Program-made: the position numbers and the translations under genes
Part shown: in pieces, positions 36,101 through 43,541 of the stretch
Numbering within the stretch: position 1 is the stretch's first letter
Layout: every line of letters begins with the position of its first letter
Notes under the pieces: generated by a model
Told to the model about the DNA's origin: nothing
What the model saw: the letters and a program-made list of their open reading frames with translations, nothing else
The model's database searches: none
NCBI GenBank assembly: GCA_945787335.1
Contig: CALZHR010000208.1
Location: 1-62,049 of the forward strand
Direction of reading: 5' to 3'
DNA from: an uncultured Desulfuromonadales bacterium
GTDB taxonomy: Bacteria > Desulfobacterota > Desulfuromonadia > Desulfuromonadales > Geopsychrobacteraceae
DNA length: 62,049 nt

Positions 36101-37804
36101 GAGTCGTTCGAACCTCTCATTATCGTTTTTTTACAATTTTTAATTTTCTATTCTCAGGAAATAGCACTGCGGGATTTCAATGAGTTAAAACAAATTATAA
36201 CTAATTTATTAATTAACCTGCGCAGCTTGCGGCCCTTAGCGACCAAGTCCGGCTATGATGTGGATGTTTTTTTGCAACTCCTCGAGGGGGCGGAACCAGA
36301 AAAACTGGCTCTCCCCTCAGCAAATGGAGGCGAAAAAACGATGAAAATCCTATTTGTTACGCCGGAAGCAATCCCCTTTGCCAAAACCGGCGGCCTTGCC
36401 GATGTTGCCGGATCTCTGCCACGCGCGCTGCGCCAGCTCGGGCATGACGTGCGGGTCGTTCTTCCCTGCCACCGCTCCGTCGAGCGCAGCGGAGTTAGCA
36501 TCCGCAAAGGGCGAAAAAGTGTCGAAGTCACCCTGCAGGGCGTTCCTTACCGCGGCAGCCTGAAACAGGCCTCCTACGATGGCGTGCCCTATTGGTTCAT
36601 CGACTGTCCGCGCTTTTTTGATCGCGACCCACTCTACGGAACCGCAGACGGAGACTATCCCGACAATAACCTGCGCTTCGGCTTTTTCTGTCGCGCCGTC
36701 CTCGAAATGATCAAGCGGCTCGATTTCCGGCCGGATATTATCCATATCCATGACTGGCAGGCCAGCCTCATTCCACCTCTGCTGCGCACCGAATTGAAGG
36801 AAAATCCCTTCTACTCGGCAACCGCCACCCTGCTGACCATTCACAACCTTGGCTACCAGGGGATGTTCCCCCTGGAAACCCTGCAGCAGCTGCAGCTTCC
36901 GGGACAGCTGGGCCAGCCGGATGCTCTGGAGTACTATGGCCGGCTGTCGGCGCTCAAAGGGGGAATTCAGTTCGCCGATGTGATCAACACCGTCTCCCCG
37001 ACCTATTGCATGGAAATTCAGGGCAGCGAGCAGGGGCATGGCTTTGACGGTCTGCTGCGTGAGCGTTCTGAAGATCTGCACGGTATTGTCAACGGCCTGG
37101 ACCGGCATATCTGGGATCCGGCCCTCGATACCGCCTTGCCGACCCCGTTTAACGCCGACAACCTGAACGGCAAGCGGGCCTGCAAACGGCTGCTGCAAAA
37201 AGAGCTGGGCCTGGAACTGCGCCACGATGTGCCGATCATTGCTATCGTCAGTCGCCTCGACCAACAGAAAGGGATCGACCTGGTCCAAAAGGCCTGGCCG
37301 GAGCTGCTGCAGCGGGATATCCAGTTCATCCTGCTCGGCACCGGCGATCATCAGGCGATGGAGTTCTGGCGCCAGCAGCAAGGCCAACAGCCGCAGCGGA
37401 TTTCGATCAATCTGACCTTTGACGAAGGCCTGTCCCGGCGGATCTATGCCGCCAGTGACCTGCTGCTGGTGCCGAGCCGTTATGAGCCCTGCGGGCTGAC
37501 GCAGATGATCGCGCTGCACTACGGCGCCCTGCCGGTGGTGCGGAAGACCGGCGGACTGGCCGATACCATCATCGACGTGACAGAAAACCCGCGTCAGGGA
37601 TACGGCTTTGTCTTCGAGGACCCCTCGGCCGGCGCCCTGCTCGCCGCCATCGACCGCGGGCTGGAAATCTACCCGCAACGCAGCCGCTGGCTGACCCTGG
37701 TCAAACGGGGCATGACGCGCGATTTCAGCTGGGCCAACTCTGCGGAACAGTATATCGAGCTCTACACCAAAGCACGAAACTACCGGCAGATGCCGGCCGC
37801 GTGA
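33158..37804 (+). CDS. glgA: GH13 alpha-amylase-like / glycogen synthase fusion
   Basis: One open frame of 1548 aa. Residues 1-270 are helical and unrecognised. Residues 280-800 are a GH13 barrel with region I DVVTNHTG (D396, H401), nucleophile D516 in IRFDAAM, acid E581 in LLVAEAFW and D642 in FMSNPDE. A helical linker (830-1060) is partly encoded by AT-rich DNA. From M1062 the protein is a complete glycogen synthase: KTGGLADV ADP-glucose site, HDWQASLIP, VSRLDQQKG, and PSRYEPCGLTQ with the catalytic glutamate. M1062 has its own GGAGG ribosome site. The ATG at 33158 follows galT by four bases; an earlier in-frame ATG at 33128 lies inside galT. An intact fusion, not a frameshift. Confidence 0.88.
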   Translation: MEQNLRQQNYPLGIQCGQNSWQQLHLTDQHRKTPPAPRTYLLHLVSDHLRRQQPAGLSAAELELWAALNQALLQIGRHFLRSRNCQLSLQQLRSGDQQLDLPQLQTILTEFLSLFPALPVCLQRCSIADLLRHLDEAGQLDELLLELFLLRVQRDNPALQPAAPIFHPEEIRLQQATRYHQQLQLIDQTLPVLDDGHPRAPQSLLARLFEPLRKAESLRQQLEFLLEHWSAVIGSDLLQRIAGAFALQEREGFSPGFPGEPESVPLDPARFVDAEYANFTLDLDWMPRTVLLAKSTYVWLDQLSRKYRRQIQRLDQIPDEELDQIASCGFTSLWLIGIWQRSQASLRIKQLCGQLQVTASAYAIHDYRIADDLGGDPALENLRQRCQRRGIDLACDVVTNHTGIDSSWVRQHPDWFIQLPHAPYPGYRFSGPDLSDDSEFAVQIEDGYYDHSEAAVVCRYQHRHSGEVRYLYHGNDGTHLPWNDTAQLNYLIPEVREAMIQLIIQVAKRFRVIRFDAAMTLAKRHFQRLWYPQPGGGAGVPSRADYAMDNEEFHRLFPVEFWRELVDRIRSEAPDTLLVAEAFWLMEGYFVRTLGMHRVYNSAFMNMLKREDNEKYRQTIQNILSFDPAILQRFVNFMSNPDEKPAVEQFGKEDKYYCVATMLATMPGLPMFGHGQIEGYYEKYGMEYLTPRWQEEPDQQMLERHQRQIFPLLRQRALFSGAEHFQLYDFVSDFGVEQNVFAYSNRLAERAVLILCNNSPHQISGRIGASAARADGKSSDLQQACNLSTAGKDFVIATDLASGLQHLRPAAQFSSGGHFNLAPYAAHAFSQFHAVTDSDGRWQTLWQRHGESGRLNLHIDHQGLLFEPANRLAQELLELKAPKRAQKKLAGLLQQLQKEYADPRLAQLTRADFLQLLVLIHYPEAEGFPPEEAADLQHLLEADPVLHRSQLFKVLDRLFNRGIWRKLLKCNYYNEVDWFNRESFEPLIIVFLQFLIFYSQEIALRDFNELKQIITNLLINLRSLRPLATKSGYDVDVFLQLLEGAEPEKLALPSANGGEKTMKILFVTPEAIPFAKTGGLADVAGSLPRALRQLGHDVRVVLPCHRSVERSGVSIRKGRKSVEVTLQGVPYRGSLKQASYDGVPYWFIDCPRFFDRDPLYGTADGDYPDNNLRFGFFCRAVLEMIKRLDFRPDIIHIHDWQASLIPPLLRTELKENPFYSATATLLTIHNLGYQGMFPLETLQQLQLPGQLGQPDALEYYGRLSALKGGIQFADVINTVSPTYCMEIQGSEQGHGFDGLLRERSEDLHGIVNGLDRHIWDPALDTALPTPFNADNLNGKRACKRLLQKELGLELRHDVPIIAIVSRLDQQKGIDLVQKAWPELLQRDIQFILLGTGDHQAMEFWRQQQGQQPQRISINLTFDEGLSRRIYAASDLLLVPSRYEPCGLTQMIALHYGALPVVRKTGGLADTIIDVTENPRQGYGFVFEDPSAGALLAAIDRGLEIYPQRSRWLTLVKRGMTRDFSWANSAEQYIELYTKARNYRQMPAA
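36326..36343 (+). promoter_or_regulatory. Internal Shine-Dalgarno and ATG for stand-alone GlgA
   Basis: GGAGG (36326-36330), ten bases, then ATG (36341-36343), in frame within the fusion. Translation from here would give a 487-aa GlgA of exactly normal length, beginning MKILFVTPEAIPFAKTGG as free glycogen synthases do. Confidence 0.65.
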
Positions 37805-37822
37805 TATTTGAGCTGACCACGC

Positions 37823-37854
37823 AAAAGGGGCTGCCAATTTCGGCAGCCCCTTTT
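37823..37854. terminator. Bidirectional rho-independent terminator
   Basis: AAAAGGGGCTGCC pairs perfectly with GGCAGCCCCTTTT across a six-base loop. It ends the sugar/glycogen operon and, on the other strand, the HNH gene. Confidence 0.9.
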
Positions 37855-37874
37855 GCGTTCACGAAACGCGCGGC

Positions 37875-38168
37875 TTATTGCTCCTGAACCCGCTGCAGAT
37901 AAGCATCCCACTCGAGCGGCAAGAGGTTTTTCTTCTGGTTATTACATTCCTTGCAGGCCGGCACACAGTTCCCCTTGGTGCTGCGTCCCCCGCGCGCCAG
38001 CGGCACCACATGATCGAGGGTCAGCTCTTTGGGTGGGACCTGCTGGCCGCAATAGTGGCATCGCCCCCTGGCAATCCGGTTTTGCCACCAGCCTTGTTTA
38101 CGTAGGGTCCGCGCTTTTTCACGCTCGCGACGAAGGGTCGCGTCATCCACTTCGATAAAAAAATCCAT
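37875..38168 (-). CDS. HNH endonuclease
   Basis: A 97-aa protein with a complete small HNH fold: CHYCGQQVP (first zinc pair), LTLDHVVPLARGG (catalytic histidine), then GNCVPACKECNNQKK (second zinc pair). GGAG lies about 13 bases before the ATG. It stands alone between the glycogen terminator and the divergent trkA. No intron, phage or restriction partner is near. It may be a free-standing nuclease of unknown target, common in bacterial chromosomes. Confidence 0.88.
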   Translation of the reverse strand: MDFFIEVDDATLRREREKARTLRKQGWWQNRIARGRCHYCGQQVPPKELTLDHVVPLARGGRSTKGNCVPACKECNNQKKNLLPLEWDAYLQRVQEQ

Positions 38169-38288
38169 TGCGTTACAACTCCGTTCAGCCAGAGAGAGAC
38201 TGCTGGATTATTGCACAATTTTTCGATTTATGCGATTGTACGCGATTGCTGCCACGCGGCAACACTTCCCTTAACAGCGAGTTAACTG

Positions 38289-39641
38289 ATGAAAATCCTT
38301 ATCGTTGGTGCGGGGCAGGTGGGTTATTTCCTCTGCGACCGGCTTTCCCGAGAAGGGCATGAAGTCACCCTGGTCGACCAGGATGAAGAAAAAATCGAAC
38401 GCGCCCAGGACCGCCTGAACGTGCTCGGCGTCACCGGCAACGGCGCCAGTGCGGAAGTCCTCGAGCAGGCCGGAATCAGCACGGCTAATATCTTCATCGC
38501 CGTCACCAACATGGACGAGGTCAATATTCTTGCCTGCCTGCTGGCGCGCGAATATCAGGTCGATACCCGGGTCGCCCGCACCAAGAGCATTGAATATACC
38601 GGCAGCAAGGCGGTTCTCTCGAAGGAGAAACTGGGTATCGATCTCTTGATCAATCCGGAAGACGCCGTTGCCGAGGAACTCGCCAAACTCGCCTGCAGCG
38701 CACGGGCCTTCGATGTCGCCGAATTCGCCGAAGGGCAGATCCTCTTTCAAGGCTACCGGATTACCGCGGACAACCCCCTGTGCGATCTCTCTCTGAGCGA
38801 ACTTGGCGAGCTGCGCGGCATGTACCGCTTCGTCGTCGTCGCCATCACCCGCGGCAGCGCGACGATCATTCCGCGGGGCGGTGACATCATTCAGTCCGGC
38901 GACAAGATCTATATCTTTGCCCATCGCGACGAAATGCCGGCGATCAACTACCTGCTGCAGTCGGAAAAGATCGAAGCCAAACCGAACTACCGGGCCTTCA
39001 TTCTGGGCGGCAACAACATCGGCGTGCAGGTCGCGCAAAGCCTGGAACAACTGCAGTTTGCCACCAAGTTGATCGAAAAGTCCGAAGAGCGCTGCTACAA
39101 GCTTGCGGAGAAGCTCAACAAGACCGTTGTTCTCAATGCGAAAGGGAAGGACGTGCAGACGCTGCTGGACGAAGGCTTGCAGGATGCCGACGTCTTTATC
39201 GCCGTCACCGAGAATGATGAAACCAATATCCTCACCTGCCTGCTCGCCAAGCAGCATCGGGTGCGCCGCACCCTGGCCCTGGTCAGCCAGCCAGAGCTGC
39301 TCGGTCTGGCCTCTGACCTGGGGATCGATGCCTGTGTTTCGCCCCGCCTGGCCGCGGCGTCGACCATTCTGAAATTCGTCCGCCGGGGAGAAATCATCTC
39401 CCTCGCCGCGGTCGAAGGCAGCAACTCTGAGGTGCTCGAATTCGAAGTCCGCAAGGATAGCGCCCTGTCCGGCAAACCCCTGAAAGACCTTCACTTTCCC
39501 CGTGGGGCGATCATCGGCGCGATCGTCCGGGGAGAGTCCTACGAGATTCCGACCGGGGACAATGTCCTGGAGACCGGCGACCGGGTACTGATTTTCGCGC
39601 TGCCGGAAGCACTGAGCAAGGTGGAAAGGTTTTTTGCCTGA
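38289..39641 (+). CDS. trkA: Trk potassium uptake system, NAD-binding protein TrkA
   Basis: A cytosolic gating subunit of 450 aa, made of two RCK_N/RCK_C repeats. The first Rossmann motif is IVGAGQVGYFLCDRL; the second half begins near 234 with ILGGNNIGVQVAQ. TrkA forms a ring under the TrkH channel and couples it to NADH and nucleotide state. The trkH ATG follows the trkA stop without a gap, so the pair is translationally coupled. The start ATG at 38289 has only a weak ribosome site. Confidence 0.95.
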   Translation: MKILIVGAGQVGYFLCDRLSREGHEVTLVDQDEEKIERAQDRLNVLGVTGNGASAEVLEQAGISTANIFIAVTNMDEVNILACLLAREYQVDTRVARTKSIEYTGSKAVLSKEKLGIDLLINPEDAVAEELAKLACSARAFDVAEFAEGQILFQGYRITADNPLCDLSLSELGELRGMYRFVVVAITRGSATIIPRGGDIIQSGDKIYIFAHRDEMPAINYLLQSEKIEAKPNYRAFILGGNNIGVQVAQSLEQLQFATKLIEKSEERCYKLAEKLNKTVVLNAKGKDVQTLLDEGLQDADVFIAVTENDETNILTCLLAKQHRVRRTLALVSQPELLGLASDLGIDACVSPRLAAASTILKFVRRGEIISLAAVEGSNSEVLEFEVRKDSALSGKPLKDLHFPRGAIIGAIVRGESYEIPTGDNVLETGDRVLIFALPEALSKVERFFA

Positions 39642-41087
39642 ATGAACCTGATCCTGACCCTGCGGATTCTTGGTGCTCTGCTCATCTACCTTTCCGGCAC
39701 ACTGCTTGCCCCTCTCCCCTTCTCAATCTACTATTCCGATGGGGTCTGGCTTTCATTTCTACTGTCAGCACTAATCTGCTTCTCAGTTGGCGGACTGCTG
39801 TTCCGCTGCTGCCGAAGCGACAAAGAACTCTCGGTCCGGGAAGGGTTCGCCGTGGTCACCTTCGGCTGGACCTTCTTCGCGCTGTTCGGCGCCCTGCCCT
39901 ACCTCCTTTCGGGGGCCATCCCCTCGCCCCTCGACGCGATCTTCGAAACCATGAGCGGCTTCACCACCACCGGCTCGACGATCCTGACCGAGATCGAATC
40001 CCTGCCGCAGAGCCTGCTCTTCTGGCGCGCCCTGACCCATTGGCTGGGGGGGATGGGGATTATCGTCCTCTCGCTGGCGATCCTGCCGATGCTCGGGGTC
40101 GGCGGCATGCAGCTGTTCAAGGCGGAAGTCCCCGGCCCCACGGCGGATCGACTGCGCCCGCGGATCCAGGATACTGCAAAGCTGCTCTGGGGGGTCTACC
40201 TGCTGCTGACAGCTCTAGAAACGCTGCTGCTGATGCTTGGCGGAATGAGCTTTTTCGACGCCGTCTGCCACTCTTTCGCCACTCTGGCGACCGGCGGCTT
40301 CTCGACCCGCAACGCATCGGTCGCCGCCTACGACAGCGCCTACATCGACGGGGTGATCACCATCTTCATGATTCTGGCCGGCGTCAACTTCACCCTGCAC
40401 TTCCAGCTGCTGCGCGGCCGGCTGAATGAAGTCCACCGCAACGAAGAGTTCCGCTGCTACCTGGGGATCATCTTTTTTACCACCCTGATTATCATGCTCT
40501 TCAACTGGTCAGGGGAGACCTACCAGTCACTGGGGGAAAACCTGCGCTTCTCGACCTTCCAGGTCGCCTCGATCATCACCACCACCGGTTTCGGCACCGC
40601 CGACTATGAAACCTGGCCGGTGCTCGCTCAGTATCTGCTGGTTATGCTGATGTTCATCGGCGGCTGCGCCGGCTCGACCGGCGGCGGGATGAAGGTCGCG
40701 CGCATCCTGCTGCTGTTCAAGCACGCGCAGGTCCAGCTGTTCCGTCTCATTCATCCCCGCGCGATACGGCTGGTGAAGTTGGGGAACCGGCCGGTCGACA
40801 AAGAAGTCCTGCAATCGATCCTCGGCTTTTTCGCTCTGTTTATCGGTGTCTTTGTTCTGGCATCGCTGCTGATGGCGGCCAGCGGGATGGACCTGATTTC
40901 CGGCGGCGCGGCTGTGGTTGCCTGTCTGGCGAACATCGGCCCCGGGCTCGGCACGGTCGGCCCGGTCGATAATTTTGCCGCGGTGCCGGCGTTCGGCAAG
41001 TCGGTGCTGATTTTCTGCATGCTGATGGGACGGCTGGAGCTTTTCACGGTCCTGGTGCTGTTTTTCCCGTCTTTCTGGCGGAAATAA
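39642..41087 (+). CDS. trkH: Trk potassium uptake protein TrkH
   Basis: A 481-aa inner-membrane potassium channel/transporter with about ten membrane segments. Four filter-type loops are visible, e.g. SGFTTTGSTIL, FATLATGGFST, ITTTGFGTADY and ANIGPGLGTVG. It is paired with TrkA directly upstream. The gene ends before two hairpins in the 254-base gap that follows. Confidence 0.95.
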   Translation: MNLILTLRILGALLIYLSGTLLAPLPFSIYYSDGVWLSFLLSALICFSVGGLLFRCCRSDKELSVREGFAVVTFGWTFFALFGALPYLLSGAIPSPLDAIFETMSGFTTTGSTILTEIESLPQSLLFWRALTHWLGGMGIIVLSLAILPMLGVGGMQLFKAEVPGPTADRLRPRIQDTAKLLWGVYLLLTALETLLLMLGGMSFFDAVCHSFATLATGGFSTRNASVAAYDSAYIDGVITIFMILAGVNFTLHFQLLRGRLNEVHRNEEFRCYLGIIFFTTLIIMLFNWSGETYQSLGENLRFSTFQVASIITTTGFGTADYETWPVLAQYLLVMLMFIGGCAGSTGGGMKVARILLLFKHAQVQLFRLIHPRAIRLVKLGNRPVDKEVLQSILGFFALFIGVFVLASLLMAASGMDLISGGAAVVACLANIGPGLGTVGPVDNFAAVPAFGKSVLIFCMLMGRLELFTVLVLFFPSFWRK

Positions 41088-41101
41088 ACCCCAAATGGAA
41101 A

Positions 41102-41131
41102 GCCCCCATCCTCATCAAAGAGAATGGGGGC
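41102..41131. terminator. Hairpin at the end of trkH
   Basis: GCCCCCAT pairs with ATGGGGGC over a 14-base loop, 14 bases after the trkH stop. No T-run follows, so it may protect the mRNA end or terminate weakly. Confidence 0.45.
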
Positions 41132-41228
41132 CTCCCCCCTCCGAACCTGTAAATCAGGAACGTCGTTGAATATGTCGCCACTATACTCACGGCATCTGAC
41201 AAAAATCTGAAACCATCTCATCTTTAAC

Positions 41229-41257
41229 AAAAAAAAATGCGCCAGATGCATTTTTTT
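41229..41257. terminator. Bidirectional terminator between trkH and pgeF
   Basis: A run of A plus TGC pairs with GCA plus a run of T (AAAAAATGC/GCATTTTTT, 7-base loop). An overlapping alternative pairing TGCGCC/GGCGCA exists. It separates the convergent trkAH and pgeF operons; nothing else is seen from 41088 to 41341. Confidence 0.65.
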
Positions 41258-41341
41258 ATCCGGCGCACACTGAAAAGCTTGATATTTCAGTCATTTCCAA
41301 GAGCTTAAATATCCGCCCGACGATAGCGGCTCTGCGTCATC

Positions 41342-42133
41342 TCAGCTCAAAAGGATAAATCCAAGCTGTCGCCCGGTGGCTCCATTGTCCCGCCGGTAGG
41401 AAAACAGCAGTTCGGGATGACAACAGGTACACTCTTTAGCCGAGTCTATATTTTTTGCCTGCAGCCCGGCCTGCTCCAGCTGCAAGCGACTACTCATGGC
41501 GAGATCGAGCTGCCAGTGACCCAGGCGGGTTTCGGCGGAAATTTCATTCCAGAAACCGGTCCCTTGGCGAAACGCTTCACGTACCGGCCGATCGACTTCA
41601 TATTTATGCGCCCCGATCCCCGGACCGATGGCAGCGTGCAATTGCTCCGGGGGGCAGGAAAGACTTTTTTCGAGCGTTGCTATGACCTTCCCCAGAATGC
41701 CGTTGGCGGCGCCGCGCCAGCCGACGTGGACCGCGGCAATCACTCGCGTTTCGGCATTCCAGAGCAACACCGGGTAGCAGTCGGCGACCAGCACACCGAT
41801 CATGATCCCTGGCTGATTGGTGACGATCGCATCGACTTCGACCGATAAAAAATGGCTCAGATCGGGATTCGGCTCATCGATCAGCAGCAGGTCATTGCCA
41901 TGCACCTGCTTGACGGTGAGCAGTTGATGCGGCGACAGATCGAAGCTGCGCGCAAAGGTCGAACGGTTGCCATCGACATGCGCCAGCTGATCATCGGTGT
42001 TCAGGCCGAGATTCAATGAATTGTAGGGCGCACGGCTGACCCCGCCGTTACGCGTGCTGAACCCTGCGACCACGCCGCCGCTCGCTGCGCCAGGTTGCAG
42101 ATACGATATTTTTCCTTTGCGGACAAGTTTCAT
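41342..42133 (-). CDS. pgeF: Multicopper-oxidase-like laccase-domain protein (YfiH/PgeF family)
   Basis: A 263-aa DUF152/YfiH family protein. Zinc ligands fit H78 (TVKQVHG), C119 (VADCYPV) and H136 (AVHVGWRG). Members are purine nucleoside phosphorylase/adenosine deaminase-like enzymes, and in E. coli YfiH edits a wrong residue in peptidoglycan precursors. The C-terminal KECTCCHPELLFSYRRD block is characteristic. It follows rluD by 27 bases, an order seen widely in Proteobacteria. Confidence 0.88.
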   Translation of the reverse strand: MKLVRKGKISYLQPGAASGGVVAGFSTRNGGVSRAPYNSLNLGLNTDDQLAHVDGNRSTFARSFDLSPHQLLTVKQVHGNDLLLIDEPNPDLSHFLSVEVDAIVTNQPGIMIGVLVADCYPVLLWNAETRVIAAVHVGWRGAANGILGKVIATLEKSLSCPPEQLHAAIGPGIGAHKYEVDRPVREAFRQGTGFWNEISAETRLGHWQLDLAMSSRLQLEQAGLQAKNIDSAKECTCCHPELLFSYRRDNGATGRQLGFILLS

Positions 42134-42160
42134 TCTGATACTCCAGCCCGCTGCAGCTAT

Positions 42161-43135
42161 TTATTGCGCTGCAGCGTATTTTTCATCGAGGTAGGCGATG
42201 ACCGCCTGAAAGACCGCCGGCAGCTCGCTGCGAAACTCCAGGGCCTCACCCGTGACCGGATGGATGAATCCCAGAACCTGCGCATGCAAAGCCTGGCCGG
42301 CAAACTTTTCAATCAACTTGCGTAATTGCAGATCATTGACCGCATTGATCCGCGCCCGGTTGCTGTACAGCGGATCGGCCACCAGCGGCAGGTTCATCTC
42401 CGACAGGTGCACCCGAATCTGGTGGGTGCGGCCGGTCTCCAGAGACAGCTCAAGCAGGGTCAGGCGATCGACATCATAGCGCTTAAGCACTTTCCAGTGA
42501 GTGACCGCGCGCTTTCCCTGCCGGGTTTTACTGCTCATCTTTTTCCGTTGCACGCTGTGGCGACCGATCGGCTGATCGATGACTCCGGTCGGGTTCTGCA
42601 CCTGCCCATGCACCAGCGCCAGGTAACGACGCTTGATGCTGTGCGCCTTGAACTGCGCGGCCAGGTGTTGATGACTCAGGTCGTTTTTGGTCGCGACCAG
42701 CACTCCTGAGGTATCCTTGTCGATCCGGTGCACAATTCCCGGGCGCAGCTCCCCGCCGATCCCGGCCAGATCGGTGCAGTGATGCAGCAACGCGTTCACC
42801 AGGGTGCCGCGCGCATGACCGGCGGCGGGGTGTACCACCATTCCCGCTGCCTTGTCAACCACGATCAGGTGCTGATCTTCGAAGAGAATTTTCAGGGGGA
42901 GTGCTTCGGGGACCGCCGCGACCGGCGCCGGTTCCGGCAGTTCGACATCGATATTTTCGCCGCCCTTGAGCTTCAGGCCCGCCTTTGCCGGAACACCGTC
43001 CAACCGAACCTGACCAGTCGTGATCAGCTTCTTCAGCTGCGATCGGGACAGCTCGGGGAGACATTCGGCCAAAAAGCAATCCAGCCGCTCAGCCGCGCGC
43101 TCGAGAGGGAAAATAAACTGTTTCGCAGGCTCCAT
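42161..43135 (-). CDS. rluD: Ribosomal large subunit pseudouridine synthase D
   Basis: A 324-aa RluA-family enzyme modifying 23S rRNA (helix 69 positions in the family prototype). The S4 RNA-binding domain occupies about 16-65 (RLDCFLAECLPELSRSQL). The catalytic aspartate is D139 in GIVHRIDKDTSG. Later blocks include GRTHQIRVHL and the C-terminal ALEFRSELPAVF. Its ATG directly follows the stop codon of the small upstream gene with no gap. Assignment to RluD rather than RluC/A rests on the S4 domain and the pgeF neighbour. Confidence 0.9.
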   Translation of the reverse strand: MEPAKQFIFPLERAAERLDCFLAECLPELSRSQLKKLITTGQVRLDGVPAKAGLKLKGGENIDVELPEPAPVAAVPEALPLKILFEDQHLIVVDKAAGMVVHPAAGHARGTLVNALLHHCTDLAGIGGELRPGIVHRIDKDTSGVLVATKNDLSHQHLAAQFKAHSIKRRYLALVHGQVQNPTGVIDQPIGRHSVQRKKMSSKTRQGKRAVTHWKVLKRYDVDRLTLLELSLETGRTHQIRVHLSEMNLPLVADPLYSNRARINAVNDLQLRKLIEKFAGQALHAQVLGFIHPVTGEALEFRSELPAVFQAVIAYLDEKYAAAQ

Positions 43136-43405
43136 TTACCAGATAGGGCTTTCTATTTTCCCGGCTTGCTTGATCATCACGTCGACGATCGCTCGTTCGT
43201 AGAGGTGGTCACGGTTCGGCATCTCCGGGGAAACCCGGGAAAAGAAGTGTTCACGCCCTTCTTCGAGTTCGTCAGACATCAGCTCAAAGATACTGTCGCT
43301 CTTAATCCCTTCTGTGACCTTGTCCTGGTTGTAGAGAGCGATGTCAGATACGATTGCCCGGGCCAGTCGGAACGCGAGATCAGGGTTTTCTACCAGTCTT
43401 GGCAT
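43136..43405 (-). CDS. Small protein of unknown function, first in the rluD-pgeF operon
   Basis: An 89-aa acidic, mostly helical protein without membrane segments or cysteine motifs; I do not recognise its family. The ATG at 43405 has GGAGG eight bases upstream and is preferred over an in-frame GTG five codons earlier. Its stop touches the rluD ATG (TAAATG), so translation is coupled. A good promoter lies at 43464-43492. Segments such as LVENPDLAFRLARAIVSDIA and NRDHLYERAIVDVMI look conserved-protein-like. A role linked to ribosome maturation is only a guess from position. Confidence 0.7.
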   Translation of the reverse strand: MPRLVENPDLAFRLARAIVSDIALYNQDKVTEGIKSDSIFELMSDELEEGREHFFSRVSPEMPNRDHLYERAIVDVMIKQAGKIESPIW

Positions 43406-43463
43406 AAGTTCAGCCTCCACTCCCTTCCAGGTAAGTGCTGTTTCAAGAGAAATTCGACATTCA

Positions 43464-43492
43464 ACTTTATTAATTATTCCTCAAAAATGCAA
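43464..43492 (-). promoter_or_regulatory. Candidate promoter of the small gene-rluD-pgeF operon
   Basis: On the minus strand TTGCAT (43492-43487), 17 bases, TAAAGT (43469-43464), about 60 bases before the ATG at 43405, in an AT-rich gap. Confidence 0.5.
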
Positions 43493-43541
43493 GTTATATT
43501 CTCTGGTTTCGCCCGCGGACCTCTCTGCGGAGAATATTCTT

